This document shows positions 1-8,670 of a stretch of DNA of 64,000 nucleotides, in pieces (position 1 is the first letter of the stretch; every line of letters begins with the position of its first letter). The notes beneath the pieces were generated by a model that ran no database searches, was not told the DNA's origin, and saw only the letters and a program-made list of their open reading frames with translations. Location of the stretch: the NCBI RefSeq assembly GCF_003050615.1, contig NZ_NWBU01000005.1, positions 124,001 through 188,000 of the forward strand. The letters are read 5' to 3'. The position numbers and the translations under genes are program-made. Source of the DNA: Sphingomonas oleivorans (lineage in GTDB: Bacteria; Pseudomonadota; Alphaproteobacteria; Sphingomonadales; Sphingomonadaceae).

Positions 1-1
1 G

Positions 2-1066
2 GCGCCGCGCCTGTGGGAATTGACCAGCGAGCTTACGGTGATCGTGTCGCTGTTCGGCACCGGCCTTCGCATCGACAATCTCTCCGACTATCGGCGCTGG
101 AGGCCGACCGTCCGCCTGCTCCTCGTCCTGATGCCGCTCACGATCGGCGCGGTGGCGCTGCTCGGCTGGTGGCTGGCCGGCATGGGCCTGGCGGCGGCGC
201 TCCTGCTTGGCGCCGTGCTGGCGCCTACCGACCCGGTGCTTGCCGGCGACGTGCAGGTCGGCCCGCCGACCGAAGGGGGCGAGCATCCCATCCGCTTCGC
301 GCTCACCACCGAGGCGGGATTGAACGATGGCCTCGCCTTTCCCTTCGTGCATCTGGGGCTCATCCTCGTTGCGCAGGGCTTCGTTCCCGGCAGCTGGGGC
401 CTGGAATGGTTCGCGCGCGACCTGCTCTACCGCATCGCCATTGCCATGCTGTCCGGGGCGGCGATCGGCTGGCTGCTCGGCAAGATCCTTTTCGTCCTGC
501 CGCGAGGGAATGCGCTTGCCGAGACGGGCTCGGGGGTCGTCGCGCTCGCCGGCGTGCTCCTCTGCTATGGTGCGACCGAGCTGATCGAGGGCTATGGGTT
601 CATCGCCGCCTTCCTGGCCGGGATCGTGCTGCGCCGCTCGGAAGCCCAGCATCATTTCCACGGCACCTTGCACGGCTTCAACGAAGCGATCGAGCATGCG
701 CTGACCGCCCTGTTGCTGATCCTGATCGGCGGCGCCCTTCCGCGCCTCTGGCCCGAGCTCGACTGGGCGCATATGGCGATAGCGCTCGGCCTGATCTTCA
801 TCGTGCGGCCGCTGGGCGGCTGGCTCGCGCTGGCGGGAACCGGCTTCCGCCCGCGCGAGCGCTTCGTGGTGGCGGCCTATGGCGTACGTGGCATCGGCTC
901 GATCTACTATCTCGGCTATGCCGCGAGCCACGCCGCCTTTCCCAATGAAGACCAGCTCTGGGCCACCATCGCATTCGCCATCCTTGTTTCGACGATCGTC
1001 CACGGGCTGAGCGCGGGGGCGGTCGTCGCGCATGCGACGGGCGAAGAGGCGGAGGCGCAGCAATGA
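2..1066 (+). CDS. Na+/H+ antiporter, NhaP/CPA1 type (5'-truncated by window edge)
   Basis: This is the C-terminal part of a monovalent cation/proton antiporter of the inner membrane. The frame is open from the first bases of the window, so the true start lies outside. The protein is a run of hydrophobic segments with the family signature 'GAVLAPTDPVLAGDVQ', which carries the Asp of the ion-binding site, followed by 'EAGLNDGLAFPFV', the second conserved acidic segment of CPA1 exchangers. It ends in a short Glu/Ala-rich cytoplasmic tail. A TTG at 20 is in frame, but upstream codons continue the family-like sequence (APRLWELTSEL), so it is not the start. Family assignment is firm; substrate (Na+, K+ or Li+) cannot be told. 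Confidence 0.9.
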   Translation, partial: APRLWELTSELTVIVSLFGTGLRIDNLSDYRRWRPTVRLLLVLMPLTIGAVALLGWWLAGMGLAAALLLGAVLAPTDPVLAGDVQVGPPTEGGEHPIRFALTTEAGLNDGLAFPFVHLGLILVAQGFVPGSWGLEWFARDLLYRIAIAMLSGAAIGWLLGKILFVLPRGNALAETGSGVVALAGVLLCYGATELIEGYGFIAAFLAGIVLRRSEAQHHFHGTLHGFNEAIEHALTALLLILIGGALPRLWPELDWAHMAIALGLIFIVRPLGGWLALAGTGFRPRERFVVAAYGVRGIGSIYYLGYAASHAAFPNEDQLWATIAFAILVSTIVHGLSAGAVVAHATGEEAEAQQ

Positions 1067-1207
1067 GCCGGGGGGAGAGCTGCCGGCGCCGAGCCGCCCC
1101 GGCATCGGCGGCGGGAATCGCCTTGCATTGCGTGGGGAATCTCGCGGACATTGTCGCAGGATTGCCGCGCGCATTCCTTATTGTGCCGTGCCGACAGGAG
1201 AGAGAGC

Positions 1208-1930
1208 ATGACCGATGCCAGGATGGACCGCCGCGAGCTTCTGACGGCCGGCGCGATGCTCTCGGCGGGGGCCGCGGCGATCGTGCCGACGATCGCCAGC
1301 GCCGCGCAGGCGGCGGCGCCGGCCGTATCGACGCCCTTTGCGCCGCAGCCCGTGCCGCTGCCGTTCGATCCGAAGACGATCGCCGGCCTGTCGGAGAAGC
1401 TGCTCGTCAGCCATCACGACAATAATTATGTCGGCGCGGTGAAGCGGCTGGGCGCGATCGCCGCCCAAATCGCCTCGCTCGATCCCGCGGCGGCGCCCGG
1501 CTTTCTGCTCAACGGCCTCAAGCGTGAGGAAATCATCGCCTGGAACTCGATGATCCTGCACGAGCTCTATTTTGCCGGCCTGGGGGCGCCGACCCGCCCC
1601 GGCAAGGCCCTGGCCGCGGCGATCGAGCGCGACTTCGGCAGCGACGCGCGCTGGCGCAGCGAATTCGCCGCGATGGGCAAGGCGCTGGCGGGCGGCTCCG
1701 GTTGGGTTCTGCTGACCTACAGCCACCGCGACGATCGCCTAGTCAATCAATGGGCGGCCGATCATACGATGACGCTGGCCGGCGCGACGCCCATAGTCGC
1801 GCTCGACATGTACGAACATGCCTATGCGATCGACTATGGCGCCAGGGCCGCTGCCTATGTCGATGCATATATGGGGGCGATAAATTGGACATCGGCCGAC
1901 AATCGCTTCGCCAAGGCGGCTGCGGCATAG
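1208..1930 (+). CDS. Fe/Mn-family superoxide dismutase, Tat-exported, divergent
   Basis: A 240-aa protein beginning MTDARMDRRELL with a twin-arginine motif and an Ala-rich hydrophobic stretch to about residue 38, so export by Tat is likely. The body fits the Fe/Mn superoxide dismutase fold: 'ILHELYF' replaces the usual NHxFxW ligand segment, and 'DMYEHAYAIDYG' is the classic D-x3-H ligand pair near the C-terminus. The first ligand region reads 'SHHDNNYVG' rather than the canonical HxxKHHxxYV, so this is a divergent subgroup and activity is inferred. The ATG at 1208 is preferred over 1151 because it follows an AGGAGAGAG ribosome-binding site and exposes the Tat signal. Expected role: removal of superoxide in the periplasm. 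Confidence 0.82.
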   Translation: MTDARMDRRELLTAGAMLSAGAAAIVPTIASAAQAAAPAVSTPFAPQPVPLPFDPKTIAGLSEKLLVSHHDNNYVGAVKRLGAIAAQIASLDPAAAPGFLLNGLKREEIIAWNSMILHELYFAGLGAPTRPGKALAAAIERDFGSDARWRSEFAAMGKALAGGSGWVLLTYSHRDDRLVNQWAADHTMTLAGATPIVALDMYEHAYAIDYGARAAAYVDAYMGAINWTSADNRFAKAAAA

Positions 1931-2632
1931 CGGCGCTGCGGCTTAGCGGCATGGCCTCGCCGCTCCGTGAAATGTCCGGCCTGATCCGTTCCGGGAAGCG
2001 GGGACCGCGTCGGGCTTCCAAGCGCCGCAACAGCAGCTTGGCTGATCGGGGAGCACAAGCGTCCATGATCGCCATGCGACGCACGGAGTGCGGCCTTTCG
2101 CGGAAGGCAGCGTCGCGCAGCGTGGCGGCTGCGGCTCGGCCCCTCGGGGATGAACCAGGCGCTGGCGCGGAGCGCAAGACGGACGCCATATCTTCACCTT
2201 AGCCGATAATGAGGTCGCTTCGCGCCCTAGTCGGCCGTTCTGGAGCTTTGGTCTAATTCCCGAAACCGGTCGTTCAGTCAGCTTTCAAAGCTTCGGCCGA
2301 CTAAGACCCAATCCGGTCATTCAGCGCATCCGATGCGGATGTCCGCTCCTAGAAAAAGTTACAGTTCGCCTCCCGTTCGATCGCGTTCGGCAGCTTCGTG
2401 CCCATAAGGGATCCAAGCGTTGCCTGCTCCTTCCCGAAATCGGTCGTTTCGGTGGCTGGTTGGCGAGTGAATTCGCACGCATTGAGAATGTGCAATAACC
2501 GGTGCGAATGAGGTCCAAAGCTGGCGTTGGGCCGAGTGGCATTTCAGCGGTCGTCTGCCGATATGAGCTCGGATTTTCCGAAGCCGACCGCCCATCGCCG
2601 TTCTGATCAGCGACGGGCGGACGCAGTGTTTG
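1931..2632. other. gene-free stretch with degenerate intergenic repeat remnants
   Basis: About 700 bases without a credible gene; short open frames on both strands are low-complexity and match nothing I recognise. From roughly 2225 to 2350 there are short pieces such as 'aaaccggtcgttcagtc', 'ccggtcattcagc' and 'ggatgtccgctcct', and near 2440 'gaaatcggtcgtttcggtgg'. These resemble pieces in other gaps of this window (see the dispersed repeat entries). No clear terminator was found for the SOD gene. Confidence 0.5.
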
Positions 2633-3961
2633 TCATGCCGAGGTCAGGGCCTTGTCGAGCACATCCACGAAGAGATCGACATTGGTTTCAGTGAAGATCA
2701 AGGGAGGGCGAATCTTCAGGATATTGTGATTGGCGCCACAAGCGCTGATCAGCACGCCATTCTCGCGCATGGCATTGACCACGCGCGCCGTCCTGGCGCG
2801 ATCCGGAGCGCGCGTCTCCCGATCGGCCACGATCTCTGCGCCTACGAAGAGACCAGCGCCGCGGACATCGCCCAGGCACTCATGCCGCACGGCCAGCGCA
2901 CCAACCTGCTCGCGCAGATAGCCGCCAACCTTACGGGCATTCTCCATCACTCCGTCCCTTTCGATCACGTCGAGCACGGCGACGGCTGCAGCGCACGAGA
3001 CCGTGTTCCCGGCGAAAGTGTTGAAATATCGGGTATTACGCCCGAATTCCTGCACAACGTCGTGCCTGGTCAGCAGCCCCGCGATCGGCTGCCCGTTGCC
3101 CATCGGCTTTCCGAGAGTCACGATATCGGGAACCACATCATGGCGCTGGAAGCCCCACATATGGCTGCCCGTCCGTCCAAAACCCGGCTGCACCTCGTCA
3201 GCTATGAAGATCCCGCCGGCCGCGCGAATTGCCGCCACCGCGCCCTGCAGGAAGCCCGGTTCATCGGGAAGAATCCCGTCGCTCGTGAACAGCGAGTCAA
3301 CGATCAGTGCCGCGGGCTGGATGCCGTGGCGCTTGAGATCACCGATCGCCGCTTCGACATTCCGCGTGAACAATTCGCCAATATTCGGCCCCGCATGATA
3401 GACCGACGGCGCCGGGACGGTGCGCACATGCACGCCCAGATTGACCGACGTGCCGAGCGTGGGCGAAAATTGTGACACGGCATCGGTTATGCCGTGATAG
3501 GCGGTCTCGGTAATGATGATTCCCGTGCCACCCGTCCATGTCTTCGCGATTCTGTAGGCAAGATCGTTTGCTTCGCTCCCTGAACAGGTGAGCATCATGT
3601 GCGACAGCTCGTCGCTCACCGTTGCGAGCAGGCGCTCGGCCAGCTCCAAAATGGTCTCGTGCAGATAGCGGGTGTTGGTGCACAGCATCGCAATCTGCTT
3701 CGTCATCGCTGCGACCACCGCGGGATGGCAATGTCCGAGCGAGACCACGTTGTTATAAACGTCGAGATAGGCGCGACCTGCGGTGTCATACAGCCATACG
3801 CCTTCGCCCCGGACAAAATGGAGGGGCTTTTGGTACATGAGACGGTAGGCAGGCCCGAGCAGGCGATCGCGCTTTGCAATGAGCTGCGCCTCCTCCTCGG
3901 CGAGGTCTGCCTGACCGGGAATGAAGGCATTCACCGACGCAATGTCAGCGGTACTTGTCAT
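2633..3961 (-). CDS. class III PLP enzyme, ethanolamine-phosphate / phospho-hydroxylysine phospho-lyase-like
   Basis: A 442-aa fold-type I PLP enzyme. Visible landmarks are 'TCSGSEANDLA' (phosphate-binding turn, about 125-135), 'IADEVQPGFGRTG' (Asp255 contacting the PLP ring nitrogen) and 'TLGKPMGNGQPIAG' with Schiff-base Lys285. The KPMGNG-P motif is typical of the AGXT2L branch, which eliminates phosphate and ammonia from phosphoethanolamine or 5-phosphohydroxylysine instead of transaminating. The start at 3961 follows AGGAGAAAAGCA and overlaps the stop of the upstream kinase gene (ATGA), so the two are translationally coupled. A kinase feeding a phospho-lyase mirrors vertebrate hydroxylysine breakdown. 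Plain omega-aminotransferase activity remains possible. Confidence 0.85.
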   Translation of the reverse strand: MTSTADIASVNAFIPGQADLAEEEAQLIAKRDRLLGPAYRLMYQKPLHFVRGEGVWLYDTAGRAYLDVYNNVVSLGHCHPAVVAAMTKQIAMLCTNTRYLHETILELAERLLATVSDELSHMMLTCSGSEANDLAYRIAKTWTGGTGIIITETAYHGITDAVSQFSPTLGTSVNLGVHVRTVPAPSVYHAGPNIGELFTRNVEAAIGDLKRHGIQPAALIVDSLFTSDGILPDEPGFLQGAVAAIRAAGGIFIADEVQPGFGRTGSHMWGFQRHDVVPDIVTLGKPMGNGQPIAGLLTRHDVVQEFGRNTRYFNTFAGNTVSCAAAVAVLDVIERDGVMENARKVGGYLREQVGALAVRHECLGDVRGAGLFVGAEIVADRETRAPDRARTARVVNAMRENGVLISACGANHNILKIRPPLIFTETNVDLFVDVLDKALTSA

Positions 3962-5007
3962 TGCTTTTCTCCTGTGCTGCAAAATTGGAGCAGGCGACTG
4001 CGCGCCTCGTCCCGCGAAAGTTCGCCGAAATATTCGAGCCCGGCCCAGGCCGGCCCGTTGTTCCGCATGATATAGGCCCTGTTTTCGGGATAGCGGACGG
4101 CACGCCATTCGGTGATCAGCACCGTGATCATCAGCCGGGCCGCGATCAGATCGAACAGAATCTCCAGCTCTTCCCCGAGAAGCGGGATCACGTCATGATA
4201 GGCGCCGACGAGATCGGCGGCGCTCGCCAGCGGATCGTCCGAATGCGCCAATTGATAGGCGGCGGCCGTTGCGACTTCGCCGATCAACGGCGCCTTCACG
4301 ATATCCCCAAAGTCGATAATGGCGGCTATGGCGTCGGTCTGACCCGGCACGGCGAGCACGTTGCCTAGATTAAAGTCGTTGTGGATCACCTGTGCGCGGA
4401 GCGAGGACAGCCGAGGAAGCGCAAGCGTCTCATAGTCTGCCATGAAGCGTGCGACGAGCTTGCGCCGACGGACATCGGCCAGGCCATCAATCATCCCCTT
4501 GAGGCGATGCGCGCTGGCTACGTTCCAGAGGATGTCGTGCTGCGAGGCCGGATGGGCAAAGCCGACAAGCGCCCGGTCGAGACGCGCGAGACATCGCCCG
4601 AGCGCGCGTCTTTGCGAGGCGGTGCGATCGGTCTTGTGGAGAGGCACGCCTTGCAGAAAGGTCAGCATCCGAACGATCGAACTTCGTCCATCCTTGAGGC
4701 TGATCCGTCGCTCGGAGCTTCCGTCCAGCGCCTTTACAATATGCGGCACCGGCAAATCCGGATCGCTTTTACCGATATGCTCGAGCGCGCTGGTTTGAAG
4801 ATTTACGACATCCGGCGCCTCCGCCGGATTGAAAATCTTGAGAAGATATTGCCGGCCATCCGCAGCATCCATGCGGAAATTCCGGTCGCGCTCGCCTGAA
4901 AGCTCATATGCGCGCAATTGCATGCCGTAGAGCTGATGCGCCAACTCCTCGGCATCGTCTGCGCCAAGTTGCGGAGGGCGGGTTATTAGCGTTGCATCGA
5001 TTAACAT
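3958..5007 (-). CDS. APH/choline-kinase-like phosphotransferase, hydroxylysine-kinase-like
   Basis: A 349-aa small-molecule kinase of the aminoglycoside phosphotransferase fold. The Brenner motif 'VIHNDFNLGNVL' gives the catalytic Asp211 and metal-binding Asn, and 'IIDFGDIVKAP' gives the Mg-binding Asp232. The N-lobe has 'YLLKIFN' with the ATP-contacting Lys. The protein resembles the AGPHD1/hydroxylysine kinase group more than antibiotic kinases, and the overlapping downstream phospho-lyase supports phosphorylation of a hydroxylated amine such as 5-hydroxylysine or ethanolamine. That substrate is inference. The ribosome-binding site is weak; the start at 5007 is the first ATG that keeps the N-lobe. 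Lrp/AsnC regulators lie immediately upstream on the same strand. Confidence 0.8.
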   Translation of the reverse strand: MLIDATLITRPPQLGADDAEELAHQLYGMQLRAYELSGERDRNFRMDAADGRQYLLKIFNPAEAPDVVNLQTSALEHIGKSDPDLPVPHIVKALDGSSERRISLKDGRSSIVRMLTFLQGVPLHKTDRTASQRRALGRCLARLDRALVGFAHPASQHDILWNVASAHRLKGMIDGLADVRRRKLVARFMADYETLALPRLSSLRAQVIHNDFNLGNVLAVPGQTDAIAAIIDFGDIVKAPLIGEVATAAAYQLAHSDDPLASAADLVGAYHDVIPLLGEELEILFDLIAARLMITVLITEWRAVRYPENRAYIMRNNGPAWAGLEYFGELSRDEARSRLLQFCSTGEKQ

Positions 5008-5356
5008 GTTGCTGCCTGCGAATTCCGAGCTTCAGCGATATCGAGGGGCATCTCGAAAACCGGCTCGTTCCTGTTCCGACCTTGCGGCCTGGGATCTTTT
5101 TCAGGGCAGGGAGACCGAATTGTCTGCTGAAATCGCCCTATTTGCTCTGCGGATCGCCTTTCGGTCGGACCTTCCGAGACGATCCTTGCGGCACGTCCCG
5201 TCGCGAAAAGGAACATCAGAAAACACCGCCCAGTCTTCGGCGCAGAATGCTGGACGTGCGCGCTGTGCGGCGTTTGGGCTATGGAGAAGATCAGAGCATC
5301 CCCAAGTCAGGCGGAATCGCCTTACGACTCGAAAAATGCGGAAAACAAAGAAAAAT
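5008..5356. other. intergenic region upstream of the kinase gene
   Basis: Roughly 350 bases between the kinase start and the terminator of the next Lrp gene. It should hold the promoter of the kinase/phospho-lyase operon, read leftward. No convincing -35/-10 pair or coding frame was recognised; 'ccctatttgctctgcgg' near 5140 is the most AT-rich spot. Confidence 0.4.
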
Positions 5357-5396
5357 TAGAGCAGATTATGATTAGATCTGATCACAACCTGCTCTA
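5346..5396 (-). terminator. rho-independent terminator for the upstream Lrp-type gene
   Basis: Positions 5357-5396 form a 40-base near-perfect inverted repeat: outer stems TAGAGCAG and CTGCTCTA, inner stems matching through ATGAT/ATCA around TAGATC. Read on the minus strand, two of the three imperfect positions become G-U pairs and the hairpin is followed directly by AATTTTTC, a U-rich tail. It lies about 65 bases after the stop of the Lrp gene that ends at 5463, on the correct strand. Confidence 0.75.
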
Positions 5397-5462
5397 GGGG
5401 TGCAGCAAGGCTGCGAAACGCAATAGAGGGCGGGCCGGGCGGGGATTTTTCCCGGATCAGCG

Positions 5463-5951
5463 TCAGGAGGATTCTTCTTGCCTGAAGTGCCGGTCTATGA
5501 AGTCCGACCTGTGCACGTCGAAACTGCGCACCACGAAGTAGCTGAAATATCTATCGACGAGGGAATGTTCGTCGACGATTTTCATGATCGTGTCGCGATA
5601 ATGCGCGACTGACCGCACAATGAATTTAAGGATATAGTCGCAATCGCCGCTGACCCGCGAGCATTCGCATAGTTCGTCGATCGACCGCAGCTTCTGCTCG
5701 AAGCGAGATATGGTCGCCATGCGGCGATCCTGAAGCGTGATCTCCGTGAAGACGGTCACCAGCTCCCCGATCCCGGAAAGATTGAGCCGTGCACTATAGC
5801 CCGCAATATATCCCTCACGCTCGAGGCGTCCGATACGTGCCAAGCAGGGGCTGGCGGACAATCCGACCCGTTTGGCCAGGAGCGAGTTCGTCATCCTGCC
5901 ATTTTGCTCAAGCTCAGCCAATATCTGGAGGTCGATCGCGTCGAGTTTCAT
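5463..5951 (-). CDS. Lrp/AsnC-family transcriptional regulator (first of three)
   Basis: A 162-aa feast/famine regulator. Residues 1-60 form the HTH ('NGRMTNSLLAKRVGLSASPCLARIGRLEREGY'), followed by the RAM ligand-binding domain with 'VFTEITLQDRR' and 'CSRVSGDCDYILKFIV', where the Gly-Asp-(C/Y)-Asp-Tyr turn contacts amino-acid effectors in this family. It lies upstream of the kinase/phospho-lyase operon on the same strand and ends in its own hairpin terminator, so it is likely a separate unit that controls the neighbour. Its recognition helix core 'VGLSASPCL' is shared with the other two Lrp proteins in this region, placing them in one subfamily. Confidence 0.92.
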   Translation of the reverse strand: MKLDAIDLQILAELEQNGRMTNSLLAKRVGLSASPCLARIGRLEREGYIAGYSARLNLSGIGELVTVFTEITLQDRRMATISRFEQKLRSIDELCECSRVSGDCDYILKFIVRSVAHYRDTIMKIVDEHSLVDRYFSYFVVRSFDVHRSDFIDRHFRQEESS

Positions 5952-6058
5952 GTCGTCCGATATAGCAGAAAGCTGTCCCGAATATTTGGCGAAATCGGGT
6001 ATAGGCCCAGGCTCCGCACGGACGGACGTTCGCCCGCACGAAGCCGGGGCCGCCCGAT

Positions 6059-6721
6059 TCAGAGGCCTAGCAGGCCGGGCAAGGCACTGAAGTCATTGAT
6101 CCGGGTCACGCCATAATTGGTCGTGGTGGGCTCATGACCACGATCCACGAAAGTCTTGGCCATGAAGCCCAGATCATCCGCGGTCATCAGGTCGTAACGG
6201 GGACTGGAGGAGCAATGCATCATATCCTCAGGCCCGCAGCCCAGCCGATCGAACATATATTCGAAGGGCCGCATGAGCGGCTTGTAGGCCCCGGCCTCTT
6301 CCGCCGTGTAGACCGCATGGAATGGCACGCCGATATTGGTGACGCTGTAGGGGATCAGGTCGACCATCGAGTTCGACAGGATCACCAGCGGATAATGCTC
6401 CGCCACTTTCGCCAGCGCTTCGGGCACATCGGGATGCGGCTGCCAGGTCGGAATGGCCTCGTACAGCGCGATGGCATCTTCGTCACGGTAGGGGACATTA
6501 TGGGTCTTGCAGGTGCGCAGGAGCGAATTGGCGACAACGTCGAAGAAGGGTTTCCATGCCCCGAGAACCTCGTCGAGACGATAGACGCGAAAGGAATCGC
6601 AAAAGGCGTCCATGCGCTCATCCGGAACACGATCGGCATAGAGACGGCGCGCGGTCGGCCCCATCTCGAAATTGATCATCGTTCCGTAACAATCGAAGCT
6701 GATATATTTCGGCCTGAACAT
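6059..6721 (-). CDS. HAD-superfamily hydrolase, type II haloacid dehalogenase-like
   Basis: A 220-aa hydrolase with the HAD motifs in order: 'FDCYGTMIN' with nucleophile Asp10, 'ILSNSM' (motif II, about 115-119), 'AYKP' with Lys147, and 'SSSPRYDLMTADDLGF' (motif IV acidic region near 177-183). The size and the D-x-Y-G-T form are those of L-2-haloacid dehalogenase-like proteins, but many such proteins act on other substrates, so dehalogenation is not asserted. The start at 6721 is chosen because family N-termini begin just before the motif I strand; GGGTAG lies upstream. Sandwiched between two Lrp genes, it probably belongs to the amino-compound block. Confidence 0.82.
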   Translation of the reverse strand: MFRPKYISFDCYGTMINFEMGPTARRLYADRVPDERMDAFCDSFRVYRLDEVLGAWKPFFDVVANSLLRTCKTHNVPYRDEDAIALYEAIPTWQPHPDVPEALAKVAEHYPLVILSNSMVDLIPYSVTNIGVPFHAVYTAEEAGAYKPLMRPFEYMFDRLGCGPEDMMHCSSSPRYDLMTADDLGFMAKTFVDRGHEPTTTNYGVTRINDFSALPGLLGL

Positions 6722-6924
6722 GTGCGTCGCTACCCTTTCAAGTTCGTGGCTTGAGAAGCAGTAGGCACTGCGTTGGAGGGATAGCTGCTGCCGGCGCGGC
6801 CCGATGGAGGACATCCTTCCGTTTCAGCGGCGCCCGACAGAAATGTCATGGGTGGTCTGTGCGAAAGATGGCGTGACGAGCGAATCGGCTCTCCGGCGAG
6901 CGCTCGTCCCGATGGCCCGGCGGT

Positions 6925-7389
6925 CTAGCATTCGATGGAAAGCGGGCGGTTTTTGATGGGCGTGCTGGTAACGATGAACACGGAATAGGATTTAACGCCC
7001 AGATCCGCATTCCATATTTCTTCCATGACCCCGGCAGGCCCCTCATATCCCGGCGCCACGATCTTCATGAGATAATCATATTTGCCGTTGACCATGTGAA
7101 ATTCGACGACTTCGTCGATCTGGCACACGGCGCGCTCGAAGCGGGATGCTTCATTCCTTCGGTGATTTTGAAGCGTGACCTCGGCATAGGCTGTTACGAA
7201 GTTTCCGAGTTTCGCGAGATCGAATCGCGCCTCATAGCCGATGATTACGCCGGCAGCTTCCATCCGCTTGACACGCACCAGGCAAGGGCTGGCCGAAAGG
7301 CCGACTGCGTCTGCTAATTGGATGTTGGTAATTCGACCATTGGCCTGAAGGTGTTTCAGAATCTTCAGGTCGATGCGATCAAGCTTCAT
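6925..7389 (-). CDS. Lrp/AsnC-family transcriptional regulator (second of three)
   Basis: A 154-aa Lrp-type regulator: HTH at about 15-55 ('NGRITNIQLADAVGLSASPCLVRVKRMEAAG'), then the RAM domain with 'AYAEVTLQNHRR' and 'FHMVNGKYDYLMKIV'. It is oriented like the HAD gene downstream, with about 200 bases between them. The RAM effector turn reads GKYDY, unlike GDCDY and GGYDY in its two relatives, so the three may sense different amino acids. Start ATG is the family-typical MKLDRIDLKIL. Confidence 0.92.
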   Translation of the reverse strand: MKLDRIDLKILKHLQANGRITNIQLADAVGLSASPCLVRVKRMEAAGVIIGYEARFDLAKLGNFVTAYAEVTLQNHRRNEASRFERAVCQIDEVVEFHMVNGKYDYLMKIVAPGYEGPAGVMEEIWNADLGVKSYSVFIVTSTPIKNRPLSIEC

Positions 7390-7464
7390 GGTTCACCATA
7401 TCGCATATTCGCAGGAAGCACCCTGCCAGCGTCACGCACGCTGCGTTATTACCCACCACGCCGC

Positions 7465-8670
7465 TCACAGATATTTCAGCCACCAGATATCCCTGCGGCG
7501 CTTCTTGAGGTTAGAGAACCAGCGGGTCGGAAAATAGAGCGGCACGATCAGGCCGAGATACCATAACCATATCCAGACGAGATGATCGACGCCGAAGAAT
7601 TTGCCGTGGGTCGCTCCCCAGATCGCCATTCCGCCCTGATAGAGTAGCTGCAGCACATAGAGGTGGAGGAGATAGAAGAACATCGGCGCACCGCCCAGAA
7701 TCGACAGCCAGCCCGATACCCGCCCGCCCTCGATCCGCTCGAACTGGGCGAGCAGTATGGCGCCGAGCCCCAGCGTCGGCAGCAGGAAAAGCAGCGAGGG
7801 TGGATATTTGGTGAGCGCCAGGAAGCTCATCACCGTGCGCACGCTGTCGTCCGGCACGACGAACCAAGGCTTGTCGCCATAGACGTTGAGACCGCGCATC
7901 AGGAAGAAAGCCGCGATCATTGCAAGGCCAAGCCCGATCAGCCTCCGCCGCCGCTCCGCCGCCTCCAGTGCGCCGCCAAACCACGGACCGATCGAATAGC
8001 CAAGCGCAATCACCCCGATCCAGGGCAGCACCGGATAGGTCGTCTTGATCGTAATGCCTGCCAACTCGAAGGCGCCGCGCTGGTGCAGCAGCGCCCAGGG
8101 GATATAGAAAGAGGCCTCCGGCGCAAGCTCGATCGGATCGAGCAGATTGTGCCCACACACGATGACGAGGCCGAGCGCCAGCAGCGCCTTGCCCGGCAGA
8201 TGCAGCATGCCGGCGAGCGCAATCATGCAGAGGCCGATCACCCAGATCACCTGCAGCCAGATGGTGTCCGGCGGAAATTTTCCTGACCAGGCGAAGCCGA
8301 CCAAGGTCAGCTCCAGGAACAGCAGGAACAAGCCGCGCTTGAGCAGAAAGGCCGATGTCTCCGCAGCGCTGTGCTTCTGCCCGTATAGCCAGGCAGACAG
8401 CCCGGTAAGCGCGACGAACACGGGCGCGCAGAGCTGGCTCAGCAGCCGCGTCGCGAACAGCGCCGGCATCACCGTGCGCGCATCCATCGGATCGGTCATC
8501 TGCATATGCTGGAAGAAGGTTTCGCGCACATGGTCGAGTATCATGATCACCATGACCAGTCCGCGCAGCGCATCGATGCTCATCAGGCGGGCGCCGGTGG
8601 CGGCGGTCTTGACGGGCAATATCCGGGCGGCCTCCGCATCGCCGCGATTGAAGCTGGAAAGGCTCGCCAT
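7465..8670 (-). CDS. DUF1624 / heparan-alpha-glucosaminide N-acetyltransferase-like membrane protein (copy 1)
   Basis: A 401-aa polytopic inner-membrane protein with about ten hydrophobic helices. It opens with 'RLMSIDALRGLVMVIMILDH', the signature of the DUF1624/YeiB/HGSNAT group, where the conserved His is proposed to act in transmembrane acyl transfer. The end 'LIVPLYFPTRWF' plus a Lys/Arg-rich tail is nearly the same as in a paralogue at 16556-17749. Start 8670 follows AAGGAGACCAGC; the longer frame upstream is not family-like. Substrate is unknown. It lies between two Lrp genes, which suggests amino-acid-linked regulation. Confidence 0.85.
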   Translation of the reverse strand: MASLSSFNRGDAEAARILPVKTAATGARLMSIDALRGLVMVIMILDHVRETFFQHMQMTDPMDARTVMPALFATRLLSQLCAPVFVALTGLSAWLYGQKHSAAETSAFLLKRGLFLLFLELTLVGFAWSGKFPPDTIWLQVIWVIGLCMIALAGMLHLPGKALLALGLVIVCGHNLLDPIELAPEASFYIPWALLHQRGAFELAGITIKTTYPVLPWIGVIALGYSIGPWFGGALEAAERRRRLIGLGLAMIAAFFLMRGLNVYGDKPWFVVPDDSVRTVMSFLALTKYPPSLLFLLPTLGLGAILLAQFERIEGGRVSGWLSILGGAPMFFYLLHLYVLQLLYQGGMAIWGATHGKFFGVDHLVWIWLWYLGLIVPLYFPTRWFSNLKKRRRDIWWLKYL

